From positions 30,929,385 to 30,993,384 of the forward strand of contig NC_056759.1 in NCBI RefSeq assembly GCF_018687715.1: a DNA stretch of 64,000 nt, given 5' to 3'. This document shows positions 36,370-49,173 of the stretch, piece by piece; the stretch's first letter is position 1; every line of letters starts with the position of its first letter. Position numbers and translations under genes: made by a program. The DNA is from Carya illinoinensis (taxonomy: Eukaryota; Streptophyta; Magnoliopsida; Fagales; Juglandaceae). The notes beneath the pieces were generated by a model. That model was not told where the DNA came from. It did no database searches and saw nothing but the letters and a program-made list of their open reading frames with translations.

Positions 36370-37267
36370 ATTTTATATTTTACACGCCCCAATCAAATAA
36401 CTCAACTCATTACAAGAAGAAACTCATTATATTTTATTCACAAGGAATTTATGGAAGGATCTCCCTTGAGAGCATAACAAGTAAAGCGTGTGGTGGTTTG
36501 AAAAATCGAAAATTTTCAAGTCAACATCGAGTAAAGCAAATTTCCATGGGTAATGGAAATTAAAGCATTCTTAGCGAAGAAAGTTCAAATAGTTTCCTCA
36601 GCCTTTACAAATGCCTACATATATACGAACATTAAGCTTGCGGTGATTGTATCCTCAATCCCAAGGCTCATCCAAGATTTCCTTGTGTAATTGAAAGTCC
36701 TCACTTCGTGTCTAAAATAAGCAACGAGCTTAGAAAATCTGAAACCATCCCCAACCAAAAATAAAAGCACCTATAACTTTCAACCTAAAACTTAAATTCT
36801 AAACCTTCAATCATATCAAAATTATTTCATAGTCTACATGATGAACCTAAAGAATCCAAAATCTCAAATTCCATAACAAATCATTTCTTAAAATCTACAA
36901 AATCAAAAACTTCAGATTTCTTATGACACATTCCTTAAAGGTAGCAGATTCTAAAACCTTAAAACCAAGAATTATTTATTGGATTCCGCAAAATTCTAGA
37001 CATCAAATTTGAAAATTATTTTCATAGTCCTCGGAAATCCAAACCATGTATATTAAAATCTATAGAACCTCTTTCTATCAACCTTATTTACACCAATAAA
37101 ATCTAAACCTTAAGTCATTCTTTTTTTTTTTTTTAAGAAGAGGCATAATCTCTAAACCTCAGATTTCCAAAACCTCAATCCATAAAGTCTACAGAATCTC
37201 AAACTTTAAATTTCATCAAACTCCTTATTATAATATGTAGAATTTCGCACTTGTCTCTGATACCAAC
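36370..37267 (-). other. Internal region of a large, probably non-autonomous LTR element, with primer site
   Basis: Immediately beside the LTR at 37268, the minus strand reads TGGTATCAGAGA (37265-37254), the tRNA-iMet primer complement. The following approximately 900 bases have no retroviral frame but show loose repetition of short TCTAAAACCT/AAATCTCAAA-like units. The left border is unclear (about 36370) and no matching 3' LTR was found, so the element is truncated. Confidence 0.6.
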
Positions 37268-38057
37268 TGTAATGCCTCGGTCCTGGATGGGGTCAGAGAG
37301 TTACTTTCTGTCATTTAAACTTACATTCTAACAATATTTTTACAGACTCCAAATTCTCAAAGCCATAGAAAATTATTGTTTCAAACCAACTACTTCAATA
37401 TAATCAACCTCCCAAAATACCAAGTTACCAGAACACGACAAAATTATTTAATAAAATTCCTCAACACTCATAGAAACCTTACATGCTTAAATCATCTCAC
37501 CCATGTTCTATAATCTTGATCCTCATATAAAATATTCAAATTATCTGAAAAATATTCTAGAGATAAGGGGTGAGTTACCAATAACTCAGTAAATAGAGAA
37601 TATATACTAGTATGTAAACATGAGTATTTACAGAATTCAAAATGTAGAACAAAACATTTAATTTCAGAATGCAAAAATTAGAACATTTATTTTCAGAATG
37701 CAGAATCAAAACATGTTATCAAAATATCAGAGCGAAACTTTCATAAACATTTTTATTCAAAAATCCTTTGGCATATCGTAAACTAAAACATCATATTCAT
37801 ATAGCATCGGAGCATCATATCGGGACAGAGATCGGGCAGGGCCGTATGCCACTATTATATCCATGATGGGGCCTTAACAGAAACAAAATAGAAATTTCAT
37901 CGGAATCATATCATATTCAAATACAGAAAAAGAAACTCATGCTAAGGTTTTCACATAACACATAATATCATAATAGAATACTAAGTAGCTTCGGATCATT
38001 TCACATATTTAACAGAACAAAATCAAAGTATCTTCATCTTAACCACAACAAAACTTT

Positions 38058-38358
38058 AGAGAGCTGCTAGAGACACAAAGGGATTCTGCAAAAGAATCCA
38101 ACACACTGATGTGGTACAATATCAATGTGTCACGTGTCCAATTTCTCTATCAATAGACCACTAGCATCTTCTGTCCACCATGATGTGGTCTCCGACCACC
38201 ATGGCCAGCACTAGAAGGGGGCACGGGAAGAGGGCAGGGGAGGGCACAGGGGATGGGAGGAAAAACAAAATATATGGGACTCATGGTACACTGGTAGTGT
38301 GCCACATCAGTGTGTGTAATTCTTTGTGTGGGATCTTTTTGTGTCTAAAGTGTTTTCC
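38058..38358. mobile_element. Mutator-type MITE with GC-rich core, 301 bp
   Basis: Long terminal inverted repeats of about 65 bases: AACACACTGATGTGG at 38100-38114 pairs with CCACATCAGTGTGTG at 38301-38315. Flanks are AAAACTTTA (38049-38057) and AAAACCTTA (38359-38367), a 9-bp duplication with one mismatch, the size made by Mutator. The core (38180-38275) is GC-rich, unlike the surroundings. Confidence 0.8.
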
Positions 38359-39928
38359 AAAACCTTAAGAATCTCATTTTCGCTCTTTTTTACAAAGTTC
38401 AGAAACAATATGCAAAAATAAGCTCATGTCTACACCAGTCATGACAAAAATACTTTCTCTTCATATAGATTTCATGAATATGCAGAACATATAGCTGAGG
38501 TTGTTTTCAAGTTTCTTTTTCAAATGAAGCATGCATATTTTCAAAATCATCCTTGTTTTATTTTCTTTTTATGCAAAGTCTAGTACAGGAACTCTGCTTA
38601 CCTGAAATTTTACAACGTGCTATCTTAGTCTTGAGTTCGACCTCGAAATATTTCACCACTTAAATCAGAAAAATATTCATTCTTCTTAGTTAATCTACTT
38701 ACTCCCAAATTCAAATACTCAAGGACAAGCATATTAATCTAATTAAATAACTCAATTGCCACTTATCAGCTTCCAAAAGTAACTTATAAAAATTTAAATA
38801 TATCACCCATCAATTCCAACGTCCGCATATGACCCAAACAATCAAATCAACTTCAATGAATCATATATAAATCCCAACACCGCTAGCTTATCGTTCACCA
38901 TACAATCATCCAAATAGCCATAAGTCAGCCCATATAATCACCCTGATTTTAGCTAACGCACTAGAAGTATAATCTATCCACACTTTAGCTGAACCAAGGA
39001 AAATCTCCAATTCTACCATTTCTAACACACCAAGAGGTAACATAACTTCCAATATACATACCAATATATGAATTACGTAGTCAACAAAAAATTACAGTGT
39101 TAGTGCTTGAATACCTTACTAATTTCTTGTATAATGATACGACTAAGACAATGATGAGAGGGTGCTATTTAGGACTGATTTTAATACTTCAGGTAGTGAG
39201 TTTGCTCTACGTAGTGTGCTGCGCGAGTGAGAGAAATCCAAGGATCAGTGAGCAAAAATTGCATGATGGAGAAGAATTTAATGAAAGAGGGCCACAACTA
39301 AAACTAGAGTCGTCAAGGGCCTTACCAAACTTTGAGTTTGTGTACTGTGGAATGGGAAGAAAAATAGAGGCATTGGTAGCAGCAGAATACATAAGGACAA
39401 CTGTGTGTCGCACGGTTATATTAGTACAATAGTAATAATTAAATAAAACAAAACAAGTAAATAAAATCAAATATATTTTGGTGAAACGATGAACATAGAG
39501 GAAGAGGGAGAAACGTGGGCTTACCGGTGAGAAGAGAGCCCACCGTTGGTGACGGGACCCGTTGCGATGGCACTACACAGTTTTGGAAGAGTGATATGTG
39601 AGGGAGTTTCTTAGTGAGCACTTTGCCATGAGTGTGTGTGTAGGGGAGGGGGGGGGGGCGAGAAATGAGGAAAGGGTGTGTGTGAGTGAATTAAAGTCAG
39701 AGAGTGGAGCGTGGCTTACCGATGATGGAGGCGATCAACGACGACACCAATTGATGTGAACCCCAATCGACTCGCTTTGAGACCCAACAACAACATTGGA
39801 AAACAAACCCAAGAACGCCAAACTCCCTTAATCTTTGTGGCTCTTAATCTTGTAATTGATCCTTAAGACTTGATCTGCCTTGGGGCCCATCACCAATCCT
39901 CAAGGACCCATAACTGAAATACTCTAGA

Positions 39929-40292
39929 TGTTAGGATTCAGGAACTGTAACTAAAGAAAATTGTAAATATTTATTGGCAATTTGAGGTGCCGAAGCCTCC
40001 TGTCCCTCTCAATTACTGGAAAGTTTTTGTGATGTTCATTCATTCAACTGCAGTAAAATATATAGACTACAACTTAACTGTTCACGTTATAGACACAGAC
40101 CCTTAACTTACTGACTCAAAACTAACCCACTAGACTTAACTGACCACGATGAGCCCAACATACAAGACCTATTCCATGTACAAGACTCAGTCCACAGAAC
40201 AAGCAACTAAAGAAATAAAATTAAACGACACAGTTTGACGAAACAAAGACCAACACGTGAAACAAAAGGGACAAACCCTAATGCACATAACA
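39929..40292 (-). repeat. 3' LTR of the chromovirus
   Basis: 364 bp, closely matching 48335-48704. The purine-rich stretch GGACAAGGGTCTT on the minus strand borders it internally as the polypurine tract. Confidence 0.93.
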
Positions 40293-41469
40293 AAGACCCT
40301 TGTCCTTAGAAAGCCTTATCCTCAAGGCTAGGGTACCGCCGTCTGAGATAAGAGAGGTCTTCCCAAGTGGCATCATCTTCCCCCATACCTATCCACTACA
40401 CCAAAAACTCTACCCCTACTGTATTTCCCTTCCGTTTAAGTCATCTCTGTAAGATTTTCTCTTGTTCTAGCACAAGAGCTCCTTCTGGAGTGACAATCGG
40501 CAAGGTGGCACACGGCTGCATTCCTTCTCCTAGCTTCTTCTTAAGGCAAGAAATATGAAATATAGGGTAGATTTTGGCCTCACGAGGTAAATCTAACTCA
40601 TATGCTACTTTCCCAACTCTGCGAAGCACTTTGAAGGGCCCATAGTAACGTGGTGCCATCTTGAGGTTCCTTCGCATGGCCACCATCATCTACCTGTAGG
40701 GCTGTAACCTCAGGTAAACAAAATCTCCGATCCCGAGCTCTTTGTCCCTCCTTTCTAAATCTGTAAAAAATTTCATCTTCCCTTGTGCTTCTTGCAGGTT
40801 CTCTCTAACAAGCGTAGCGATAAACTCTCAGGTCCTCAACTCATCATCCACCGCTTGTACCTTCATAGATCCTGTCTCGTATGGTAACATCCATGGAGGA
40901 GGTTGGCCATACACAGCTTCGAAGGGTGAGACCTTCGTTGAAGTGTGTATTGAGGTATTGTATGAGTATTCTGCAAGAGGTAACCATCTCACCCAGTCCT
41001 TTGGTCGATCACTTGAAAAACACTTGAGATAACACTCAAGCACCTTGTTCATGGCCTCTGTCTGGCCATTTGTTTGGGGATGATAGGCTACTAAGTAAGA
41101 GTTCCTTCCAACAAATCCTAAAAAGCTCCTTCCAAAAGTTGCTGGTAAATACTAGATCCCGATCACTTACAATGGTTTGAGGGATCCCGTGTAGCTTAAC
41201 TATATTGTTCATGAAAACTCTAGCCACTGTCATTATTGTGTAGGGATGTGTAATGGCCATGAAATGAGCATACTTGCTCAATCTGTCCACGACAACTAAA
41301 ATTACAGTTTTACCTCCGGAGGGGGGTAAACCCTCAATAAAGTCCATACTGATATCCTCCCAATTCTTCATAGGTATTGGCAAGGGTTGAAGCAACCCCG
41401 TAGGTGGAGGGTTTCAACCTTGCATCTCTAGCATACATCACACTCCTTGATATATGCCCGCACATCACT

Positions 41470-44400
41470 TGTAATAGCCCGTTAGAAATTCAATTGTGAA
41501 ATTTCTATTAATTTTAGGAACCTCGTGAAAACCCCATAAGTTTTCACGAATCCATTAATCGTATAGGTTTTTGTCTAACTACATAGTTAGTGTTATTATT
41601 TACTATGATATCAGAAGTGTGTTTTTGATTATTGGAGATAGTTAGAAGTGTCAAAATGTATTATGGTTTGTGCCATTAGACTCGGAGGGTTATTTAAAGT
41701 CTTATGGCGCAATAACATTTTTTTCATATTTTCGGACAAAACGTCTGTTCAAAACTGTAAATATTATTGGATAAAAAGAAATATCTTGAGGTAATTTTCA
41801 TGAATATTATTGGGTAAAAATATTTTGAGTTGATTTTTATAGATATTATTAGATAAAAATATCTTAAGTTGATTTTTTGAAGATACTATTGGATAGAATA
41901 TTATGAGATAATCTTTTATAGATATTTTGGGTAGGAGAAAACTACACTCAACTCTCAACTCCAGCCTCATCTCTTCCATATCTCATCTATAAGTATCTCC
42001 AGCCACCTCTCTCCACGAAATTATTTTCATTTACACTTTCCATTGAAAGAATATCAAACACTCTCTCTCGGACAGCTTTTAGGAGGTCTTTTGCACACCC
42101 ATTTCGAAGTTTTTGTAAGTGTTTTATCATAAAGTCTCCTTCATATAAGTTGTTCTTTTTTGAGTCTAGTTTACATGGATATCTTATTTGCCCCATTTGA
42201 AGATCATTTGGTCAGTAAAATATTGTGTAAACTATAGAAAGGTCATTCTAGAAGATAAACTGGAGAATATGTTATAGTTTGGAGTTTTTGACCAAGCTAA
42301 TGGATAGATATTGGTCCGAAATTTTTATGGAGTATTGTTAACATGTATATATGACTATTGGTTGAGGATTTTTGCATGATTAAAGGTTTTGATGAAAGAT
42401 TTTCTTAGATTTAGAAACTTAGAAACTGGAAGAAGAAAAACAGTTTCTGTTTTGAGAAAGTTTAACTCTTTGGTGGTCTAAACCTATTCCAATGACTTTG
42501 ATAATTTTATTGGAGGATCCTAAGCATCTTATATATATGTTATATTATTATTTTGAAGATATTTGATGTTAGTTTCAAAGATATGAAATTTTATGCAAAG
42601 AGATATTCAAATAAGCCAAAGTGTGGATATTCTTGGCTAAATTTATGTTTTGGTTAATTTCTAACCATATGATCTTGAATTAGAAGCTTATATATGTTTT
42701 AGGACATCTTTTTAAACCATGTGATGGTTTGGTTTGAAGATCATATATTTATAAGTCATAGATCAAGAGATTTATCAAAACTAGTTGAGGAAAAAGTTTC
42801 TGTTTTTGGACTAAGTGTAAAACCAAAAACTCCAAATGTTATTTTGTGATTTTGGTGACTTTAGTTTGATGATTTAAAGCATGGTTGATGTTAGGATGAT
42901 ATTATGAATATGTTAGAAGTAAGATTTGATTTTTGAAATTCTTGGAGATGTTTTGATTTAAGGTCAAAACTTGTGATTCAAGTACTTGGATCTTTTTACA
43001 AAAAAGTTTGGTGTTGATTATTAGTTTTTTATAAATGGATGTTTTAAGTATGGTTTTGAACTTAGGATTGGAAGATGTTTGTTGCAAAATTTTGGTTTAA
43101 GCATGAGTTTTGAAGTTAGAAGGAATTGCAACAAAAATCAAGGGAAATGACCTATGGATGTTTCGGCCATAGTGTGTTTTCCATAGTTGTGTTTTGTTTT
43201 AAATTTTTCTGAGTTGATATTTAAGTTTAGGACAAAATTTACATGAGGAATGTAAATTTTGAAAACTTTTGGAGTTAGTATGCAAAATCCTTAAGTTATG
43301 GGTAAAACGGTCATTTTCCCACATGTAGAAAGTAAAATGAAAATTTTACTCTTTAAGTTAGTATTTTCCATATTTCAAATTATTAGTGATTTAGTTTTAA
43401 CTTTTAGAATCACTAATTACAGTTCTTCGTGATCGCACTTGAAGTTTTATAAGAAACGCGGAGATCGAGGTAAGTTAGCTTTTAACTTACTAGCAGTCTA
43501 TTGTGTATGTGTGCTAAGTAAAGGAACTACAGTGTATGTATGTATGTTATCATATATGTCATGCCATGCCAAGTTATCACGTAATTGTCTATTATACAGA
43601 ATTTATTCTGTCATCAATTTTTATCTGTTACATAATATATTCTGTTATGTATTACTGTACATTACAAGTACGTCATGCTAAGTATGTCATCTATTACATG
43701 TATGTCAAGTCATGTAATATTCACTGTTGCAAGTATGTCATGTTAAATATGTTGTCTATTATATGTTATGCCATGTTACAAAATATTTCTATTTGAAGTT
43801 GGTCATGTATTTCAAGTTATGTTCAAGTCACGTTATGTTACGTCAGTGCTTCAGTCCTTTTGTATTCCAGACACGTTTCATCTTGATTACTTATGTATGG
43901 GGTTACAGCAATTGTGACGCATACACTACGTGAGACACAGCAATTGTGACACGTAGAATACATGGGGCCACAACAACTGTGGAGTATGTATTTATACGTA
44001 GAATACATGGGGCCACAACAACTGTGGAGTATGTATTTTTCATGTTAAGTCAAGTTTGTGTAGAATACATGGGGCCACAACAACTGTGGAGTATGTATTT
44101 TTCATGTTAAGTCAAGTTTGTGTAAAATACATGGGGCCACAACAACTGTGGAGTATGTATTTAGATGTAGAATACATGGGGCCACAACAACTGTGGAGTA
44201 TGTATTTTTCATATTAAGTCAAGTTTCAGATCAAGTTCATGTCAAGTTAAGTTCAGTTCATGTTTCAATTTAAGTTATATCAATTATGCTATGTTGTACG
44301 CCAAGTTATGCTTTAATTACTTATAAATTTGATTATGCATTTATGCTTTTACTGTCATGCATGTATCATTAGCTTGTGTGAAAGTTTTTTTTTAACTTAC

Positions 44401-44862
44401 TGAGATTTGTAATCAAATCTCACTTTGGTAGTCCCAACTACCATTCCTCCCGAATGGTAGATCTTGTTACAGGACCTGAAGGAGAATCAGGAGCTGATCA
44501 ACTAGACACAGTTGACTAAGCGACGGTGCGACGTCAATGTTAATATAGTAGTTAACGTAAATTACTACTTGTACAATGGAGTTGCATCTTTAGTACTTTT
44601 TGGATCATAACCATTTTGGACTAGTGTTGTGATCTATTCAATAGGTCTTTATGTATGAAGTATGTTTTAAGCATTTGGGATCTTTTCAATTTGGTGCTTG
44701 CTAAAGAAAAAAAAATTATCCGCTGCGAATATTGCATAATGTTAGATGCATGTTAGGAACATTGCATCTTATATGTCATGAACGGGGGCAGGTAACCTTG
44801 TGTTGCATGTCTTGACGCTTCAAATGTCCATCTGATCCCAAACAGAATTTGGGGGCGTCACA
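41470..44862 (+). repeat. Solo LTR, 3393 bp, inserted in the chromovirus integrase
   Basis: Starts TGTAATAGCCCGTT and ends GGGGGCGTCACA, with a perfect 5-bp duplication TCACT at 41465-41469 and 44863-44867. Integrase coding sequence continues on both sides. There is no second LTR, no primer site and no long frame inside, so it is a solo LTR left by recombination or a coding-free element. The ends resemble those of the 16956-25855 insertion. Confidence 0.9.
43953..44212. repeat. Tandem array of five units in the solo LTR
   Basis: GTAGAATACATGGGGCCACA starts at 43953, 43998, 44060 and 44167, with GTAAAATACATGGGGCCACA at 44122. The spacings are 45, 62, 62 and 45. The longer units carry an extra 17 bases (around TTCATGTTAAGTCAAG). 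Each unit contains the near-palindrome CCACAACAACTGTGG. Confidence 0.95.
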
Positions 44863-47800
44863 TCACTTCTCAAGCCAGGCTAGTAAAGCTCTTTTTTTAT
44901 TCTGCCTTGTGTTTTCTGTACCCCCGTGTGGCCCCCTAATGGACTACTGTGAAAATATTGCAGGATTTGCTGCTGGAAGGGAACCAATGACTCAAGATGT
45001 AGTCTATCCTTGTAAAAGAGTAACTCATTTCGGAGTTGGTAATGAGATAGGTCTAGGTCTCTGTGATGGTAGTGGCTTATTAACTGCTGCAACATGGGGT
45101 CCTGTTGGTAAGCCTTCTTCAATTCCTATATCCATTGTGCTTGCAATATGCTAATTGCTTGGTTTTGGAGAAATTGGGTTGGCGAGGTGGTTTGGTGTGT
45201 TGGTATGGGATATGGGTGTTCGGGATGGTGTTTGGGTGGAGTTGGGTCTGTTTGGCTTTTGTTTGAGGTTAGTGTTTGGTTGTTGTTTGGGTTATGGGGT
45301 TTTGAATACTGCACCCGAGATAAGGCATCAACTGCTGCATTACTCTTACCACTCCTATACTCCACTGAGAAATCATACCCAAGCAATTTAGAGACCCATT
45401 TCTACTGTGATGGGGTCCCTATTCTTTGTTCAATGAGATATTTGAGTGCTTGTTGGTCAATGCGTATTTTGAAGGATTGTCCCAATAGGTAGTGCCTCCA
45501 TTTCCTTAATGCCAACACTAATGCCAACAATTCATTTTCATAGGTGGAAAGGTTTAGATTCTTGCCCATAAAGCTTGGCTGAAATAAGCTATTGGTTGCC
45601 CTTGTTGCATTAAAACTGCTCCCAACGCTTCCCTTGACGCATCACATTCCACAACAAAAGTTTTAGAGAAATTGGGTAAGCAGAGCACTGGTGGCCTTAC
45701 CATTGCTTCCTTGAGGTTCTCAAATGCTCCGTGTGCCTTATCATTCCAAGAAAAGGAATTTTTCCTCAGAAAAGCCGTTAATGGAGCTACTATTGCTCCA
45801 TAACCCTTGACAAATTTCCTGCAATATCCTGTAAGTTCTAAAAAACCTTGTAGTGCCTTAAGGTTTTTAGGAGTTGGCCATTCTTGCATTGCAGCCAACT
45901 TTTGAGGATCTGCTTTGACTCCCTCTCTTGAAATTATGTGTCCCAAGTACTCCACCTCTTTACTGCAAAAAAAATACTTTGACAGCTTTGCATAAAACTG
46001 GTTAGAGTGTAATAACTCCAGAACTTGAGTAAGGTCTTGTACACGCTCCTGTATAGACTTGCTGTAAATTAAGATGTCATCGAAAAACACCAGCACAAAC
46101 TTTCTCAAAGAGGGTCTAAATACATCATTCATCACCCCTTGAAATGTAAATGGTGCATTAGTAAGCCCAAAGGACATTATTAAGAATTCATAATGTCTCT
46201 CATGCGTATGAAAGGCAGTTTTAGGAATGTCATAAGGATTCATGCGTATCTAATGATATCCTGACCTTAAATCCAATTTAGAAAACACCTCAGCCCCTCC
46301 TAGCTCATCAAGCAGTTCATCAATGTTGGGGATATGATACTTATCTTTTATGGTTTCCTTGTTGAGTGCACGATAATCCACACACATTCTCCAACTCCCA
46401 TCCATTTTTCTCACAAGTAGTACTGGAGAAGAGTAGGGATTTTGACTACTCCTTATGCTTCTATTCTTCAATAATTCAACTACCAGCTTCTCTATTTCTT
46501 CCTTTTGATAATAAGGGTACCTGTACAGTCTCACACAAACGGGTTTAGTACCTTCCAGTAATTTAATTTTGTGATCAAAATTCCTAGGAGGCGGCAACCC
46601 CATAGGCTCGGCAAAGGCCTATTTAAAGTGGCCTAGAATTTTCTGCACCTCTACTGGTTGTGTTACACTACCCTGACCAATATTACCATCCATAATGTGC
46701 AGCCAAATTCCCTTCACAGCCCCCTCTTTGATTTTCACCATAGGAACTTCCTCCACAATATTGTGTACTGGTCTTTGAATTCCTTGCAACTGAATAGATT
46801 GGTCACCAAAATTAAACTTCATCGTTAAGTTAGAAAAATTCCATTAAATAGATCCTAGCTCACTTAACCAATCCACCCCCAAAACTACATCACATCCTCC
46901 AAGAGTCAACATATATAAGTTAGCCATAAACTCATGATCTTGTAGCTTAAGAGAGACTGCCTTACATTGACCCAAGCAAGGAAGTGTGGCACCATTGGCT
47001 CCTTGAACTATTAAGTGGCTTTCCTCCCTTGACAGATTGGACTTCCTTTCTACATAAGGATCTATGAAATTATGAGTACTCCTTGCGTCAATCAAAATCA
47101 AAACTTTTTTATGATTAATTTCAGCAAACAATCTTATAGTTTTAGGGGCTAATGAACCAGCTATAGCATGTAGAGATATTCCCAATAATTCTCTCACTTT
47201 TTCCTTCTCAAACTTCTCAGATTGGATCACAGCCAATACACCCTCTTCTTTGTCCACTTCCTCATTCTCTTCTTCCTCCATTCCCTTACCCTCAATAAGG
47301 AATATCCTGGGCCTACTACACCTATTTCCTGGACAATATTTTTCATCATAGTAATAGCATAGTTTCTTCTCTCTTCTCTCTTGCATTTGAGTGGGGGTAA
47401 TTCTTTTGATGGAAAAGTTGGGTTTTCTGGCCATGATGGGTATTGGGGGTCTTGGGTTTGGTTGATTAGGAGGAGGAGGTAGTTTGAGTATAGGAGGAGG
47501 TGCTGGATGTTTGAGTTGGGTATTCAAAGTGGAATTAGAGTAAGTCTTGTATTTGTTTGAATGACCTATGGTACGCCTTACTTCTTCTTCTTCTTGTAAT
47601 CTAGCTAATTCGAAGGCTGCAGATAATGTAGAAGGTTTGAACATTGTTACTATAATTATGAGATCATCTCTTAATCAACTCAAGAATGTACTTATTCTAA
47701 ACTCCTCAATTACTCCTTTAACTTTGTTAGACAACTCTTTAAACTGAGTTTGGTACTTTTCTACTGTATGAGTTTGTCTTAACTTAGTAAATTGCCCCAC

Positions 47801-48334
47801 TAGATCCTCATAGGTTGAGGGCCCAAATCTCACCCTCAAGGCTATGGTAAATTCCTCCCAAGTATCAACTTGACTAGAATCCATGAGCCATGAATACCAT
47901 GAGAGGGCTTTACCCTTCATGTGGAAGAAAGCTATTTTAATTCTTTGATCATCTAGAGTATTATAATAGGAGAAAAATTGTACTGCTTTTAAAACCTATT
48001 CATTAGGTTTAGTTCCATCAAACTTTGGAAATTCTAATCTAAGAGACCTTGCATGAATACCCCCAATTTTCTCAAATAAAGGATTGTTACTCACCTGGTT
48101 ATGCTGATTGGAAGTTCCCTCTCTAAAGTTATGATTTCCAAACATCCCCACTATCTGTTCATAACTTGAAGCCAAGTTATTTAACTACTACAACACCACA
48201 TCTAACACTCCTTTATGCTTTTGTGTTCTTCTTGTAGGTGCAAATTCTCTCCCTTTAGAGACGACATTGCCTTAGTCAATTGTGCTAGCCTAGTTCCTTT
48301 AGCCATGTTTCAAGAATGCGGCTCTAGATAATAC

Positions 48335-48704
48335 TGTTAGGATTCGGGAATTGTAATTAAAGAAAATTGTAAATATTTATTGAGAATCTGAGGTACCAAG
48401 TCCACCTATCCCTCTCAATTACTGGAAAGTTTTTGTGATGTTCATTCATTCAACTGCAGCAACATATACAAACTACAACTTAACTGTCCACATTATAGAC
48501 GTGGTAACAGGCCCTTAACTTACTAACTCAAAACTAACCCACTAGACTTAACTGAGCATGATGAGCCCAATGTATAAGACCCAGTCCACGTACAAGACTT
48601 AGTCCACGGAACAAGCAACTAAAGAAATAAAATTAAACGACGTAGTTTGACGAAATAAAGACCAACATGCTAAACAAGAGGGACAAACCCTAATGCACAT
48701 AACA
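48335..48704 (-). repeat. 5' LTR of the chromovirus
   Basis: 370 bp, TGTTAGGATTC to ATGCACATAACA, adjoining the variant primer site and the gag start at 48306. Confidence 0.93.
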
Positions 48705-49173
48705 CTGAAATAATGAAATTTCGTGAGAGTGAGAGAGAGAGAGAGAGAGGTTTTGAATGTGCGGAGAAGAAAAATAAAACAAAGAAAATGGGGAGGGAAA
48801 AACTGGAGTTTTGCTAGTTATGAACAAGTTCGGGTATCAATTTACGTATTGATGATTTTTTTTATTTGAAAAAAATAAAAAAATATTTAGAGAAGAAGGA
48901 AATTTTTTATCTCATAAAAATTATTTTTATTTTTAATTCATATTGTTTCGTTAAATATATGTCTTATATATTAATATTGATGTACAAATTAATACACCGA
49001 CCTTGCTTGCAAGAAGAATTTTTCAAAAAACTGAAAGGGAAAAAAAGAAGAAACTGAAATGAGAAATCCATCGGGAAGAAGAAATTTAAAATGGGGAAGA
49101 AAACTTAGACGACAACGTTTTACCTTGAGGGGCTGTCTTTGATCTAGTCTGGACTTGGGCCCTGGGTGTTACA

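Larger units (their letters stand above)
40315..48306 (-). pseudogene. Chromovirus gag-pol polyprotein, degenerate and split
   Basis: The gag start is at 48306 (MAKGTRLAQLTKAM), with gag blocks at 47920-47675 and 47644-46844. The protease reads DARSTHNFID, with alanine-arginine where serine-glycine is usual. RT runs 46603-45554 ([18 protein letters not shown], then LVFFDDILIYSK) with one stop at about 46247 after GYH. RNase H continues around 45590-45130. The integrase zinc-binding part (HSSPLGGHTG) at 45122-44880 is separated by the solo LTR from its continuation (VRAYIKECDVC, about 41465-41430). The core is at 41395-41036 (ISMDFIEGLP, then VVDRLSKYAHF). A chromodomain-type tail with DDATWEDLSYLRRRYP lies at 40440-40320. 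Several stops and frame changes; not functional. Confidence 0.94.
39929..48704 (-). mobile_element. Ty3-gypsy chromovirus (5.4 kb without its own insert)
   Basis: The LTRs at 39929-40292 and 48335-48704 both run TGTTAGGATTC to ATGCACATAACA. The internal order on the minus strand is gag, protease, RT, RNase H, integrase, chromodomain, as in plant chromoviruses. The expected primer site at the 5' LTR reads TATTATCTAGAGCC (about 48333-48320), a variant of the iMet site. The immediate 5-mers outside the LTRs differ (CTAGA, CTGAA), but CTGAAATA recurs 8 bases further left; see findings. A 3.4-kb solo LTR splits the integrase. Confidence 0.93.
37268..49173 (-). mobile_element. About 3.1-kb LTR split by a chromovirus insertion
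   Basis: The plus-strand start TGTAATGCCTCGG follows the primer site directly, and the plus-strand end CTGGGTGTTACA lies at 49162-49173. Minus-strand U5 and U3 ends are thus both present. The LTR is interrupted at 39928/48705 by the chromovirus and also carries a MITE at 38058-38358. Flanking 5-mers CCAAC and GAAAA differ, which agrees with this being one LTR of a larger element rather than a solo LTR. That the two halves belong together is inferred from ends and orientation. Confidence 0.6.

Noticed and set aside
39097..39432. 111-codon plus-strand frame with a signal-peptide-like start
   Set aside because: Lies inside the split LTR, and the hydrophobic stretch is not followed by any recognisable mature domain.
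43953..44212. CRISPR-like array
   Set aside because: The units are long, contiguous tandem repeats inside a plant LTR, without unique spacers.
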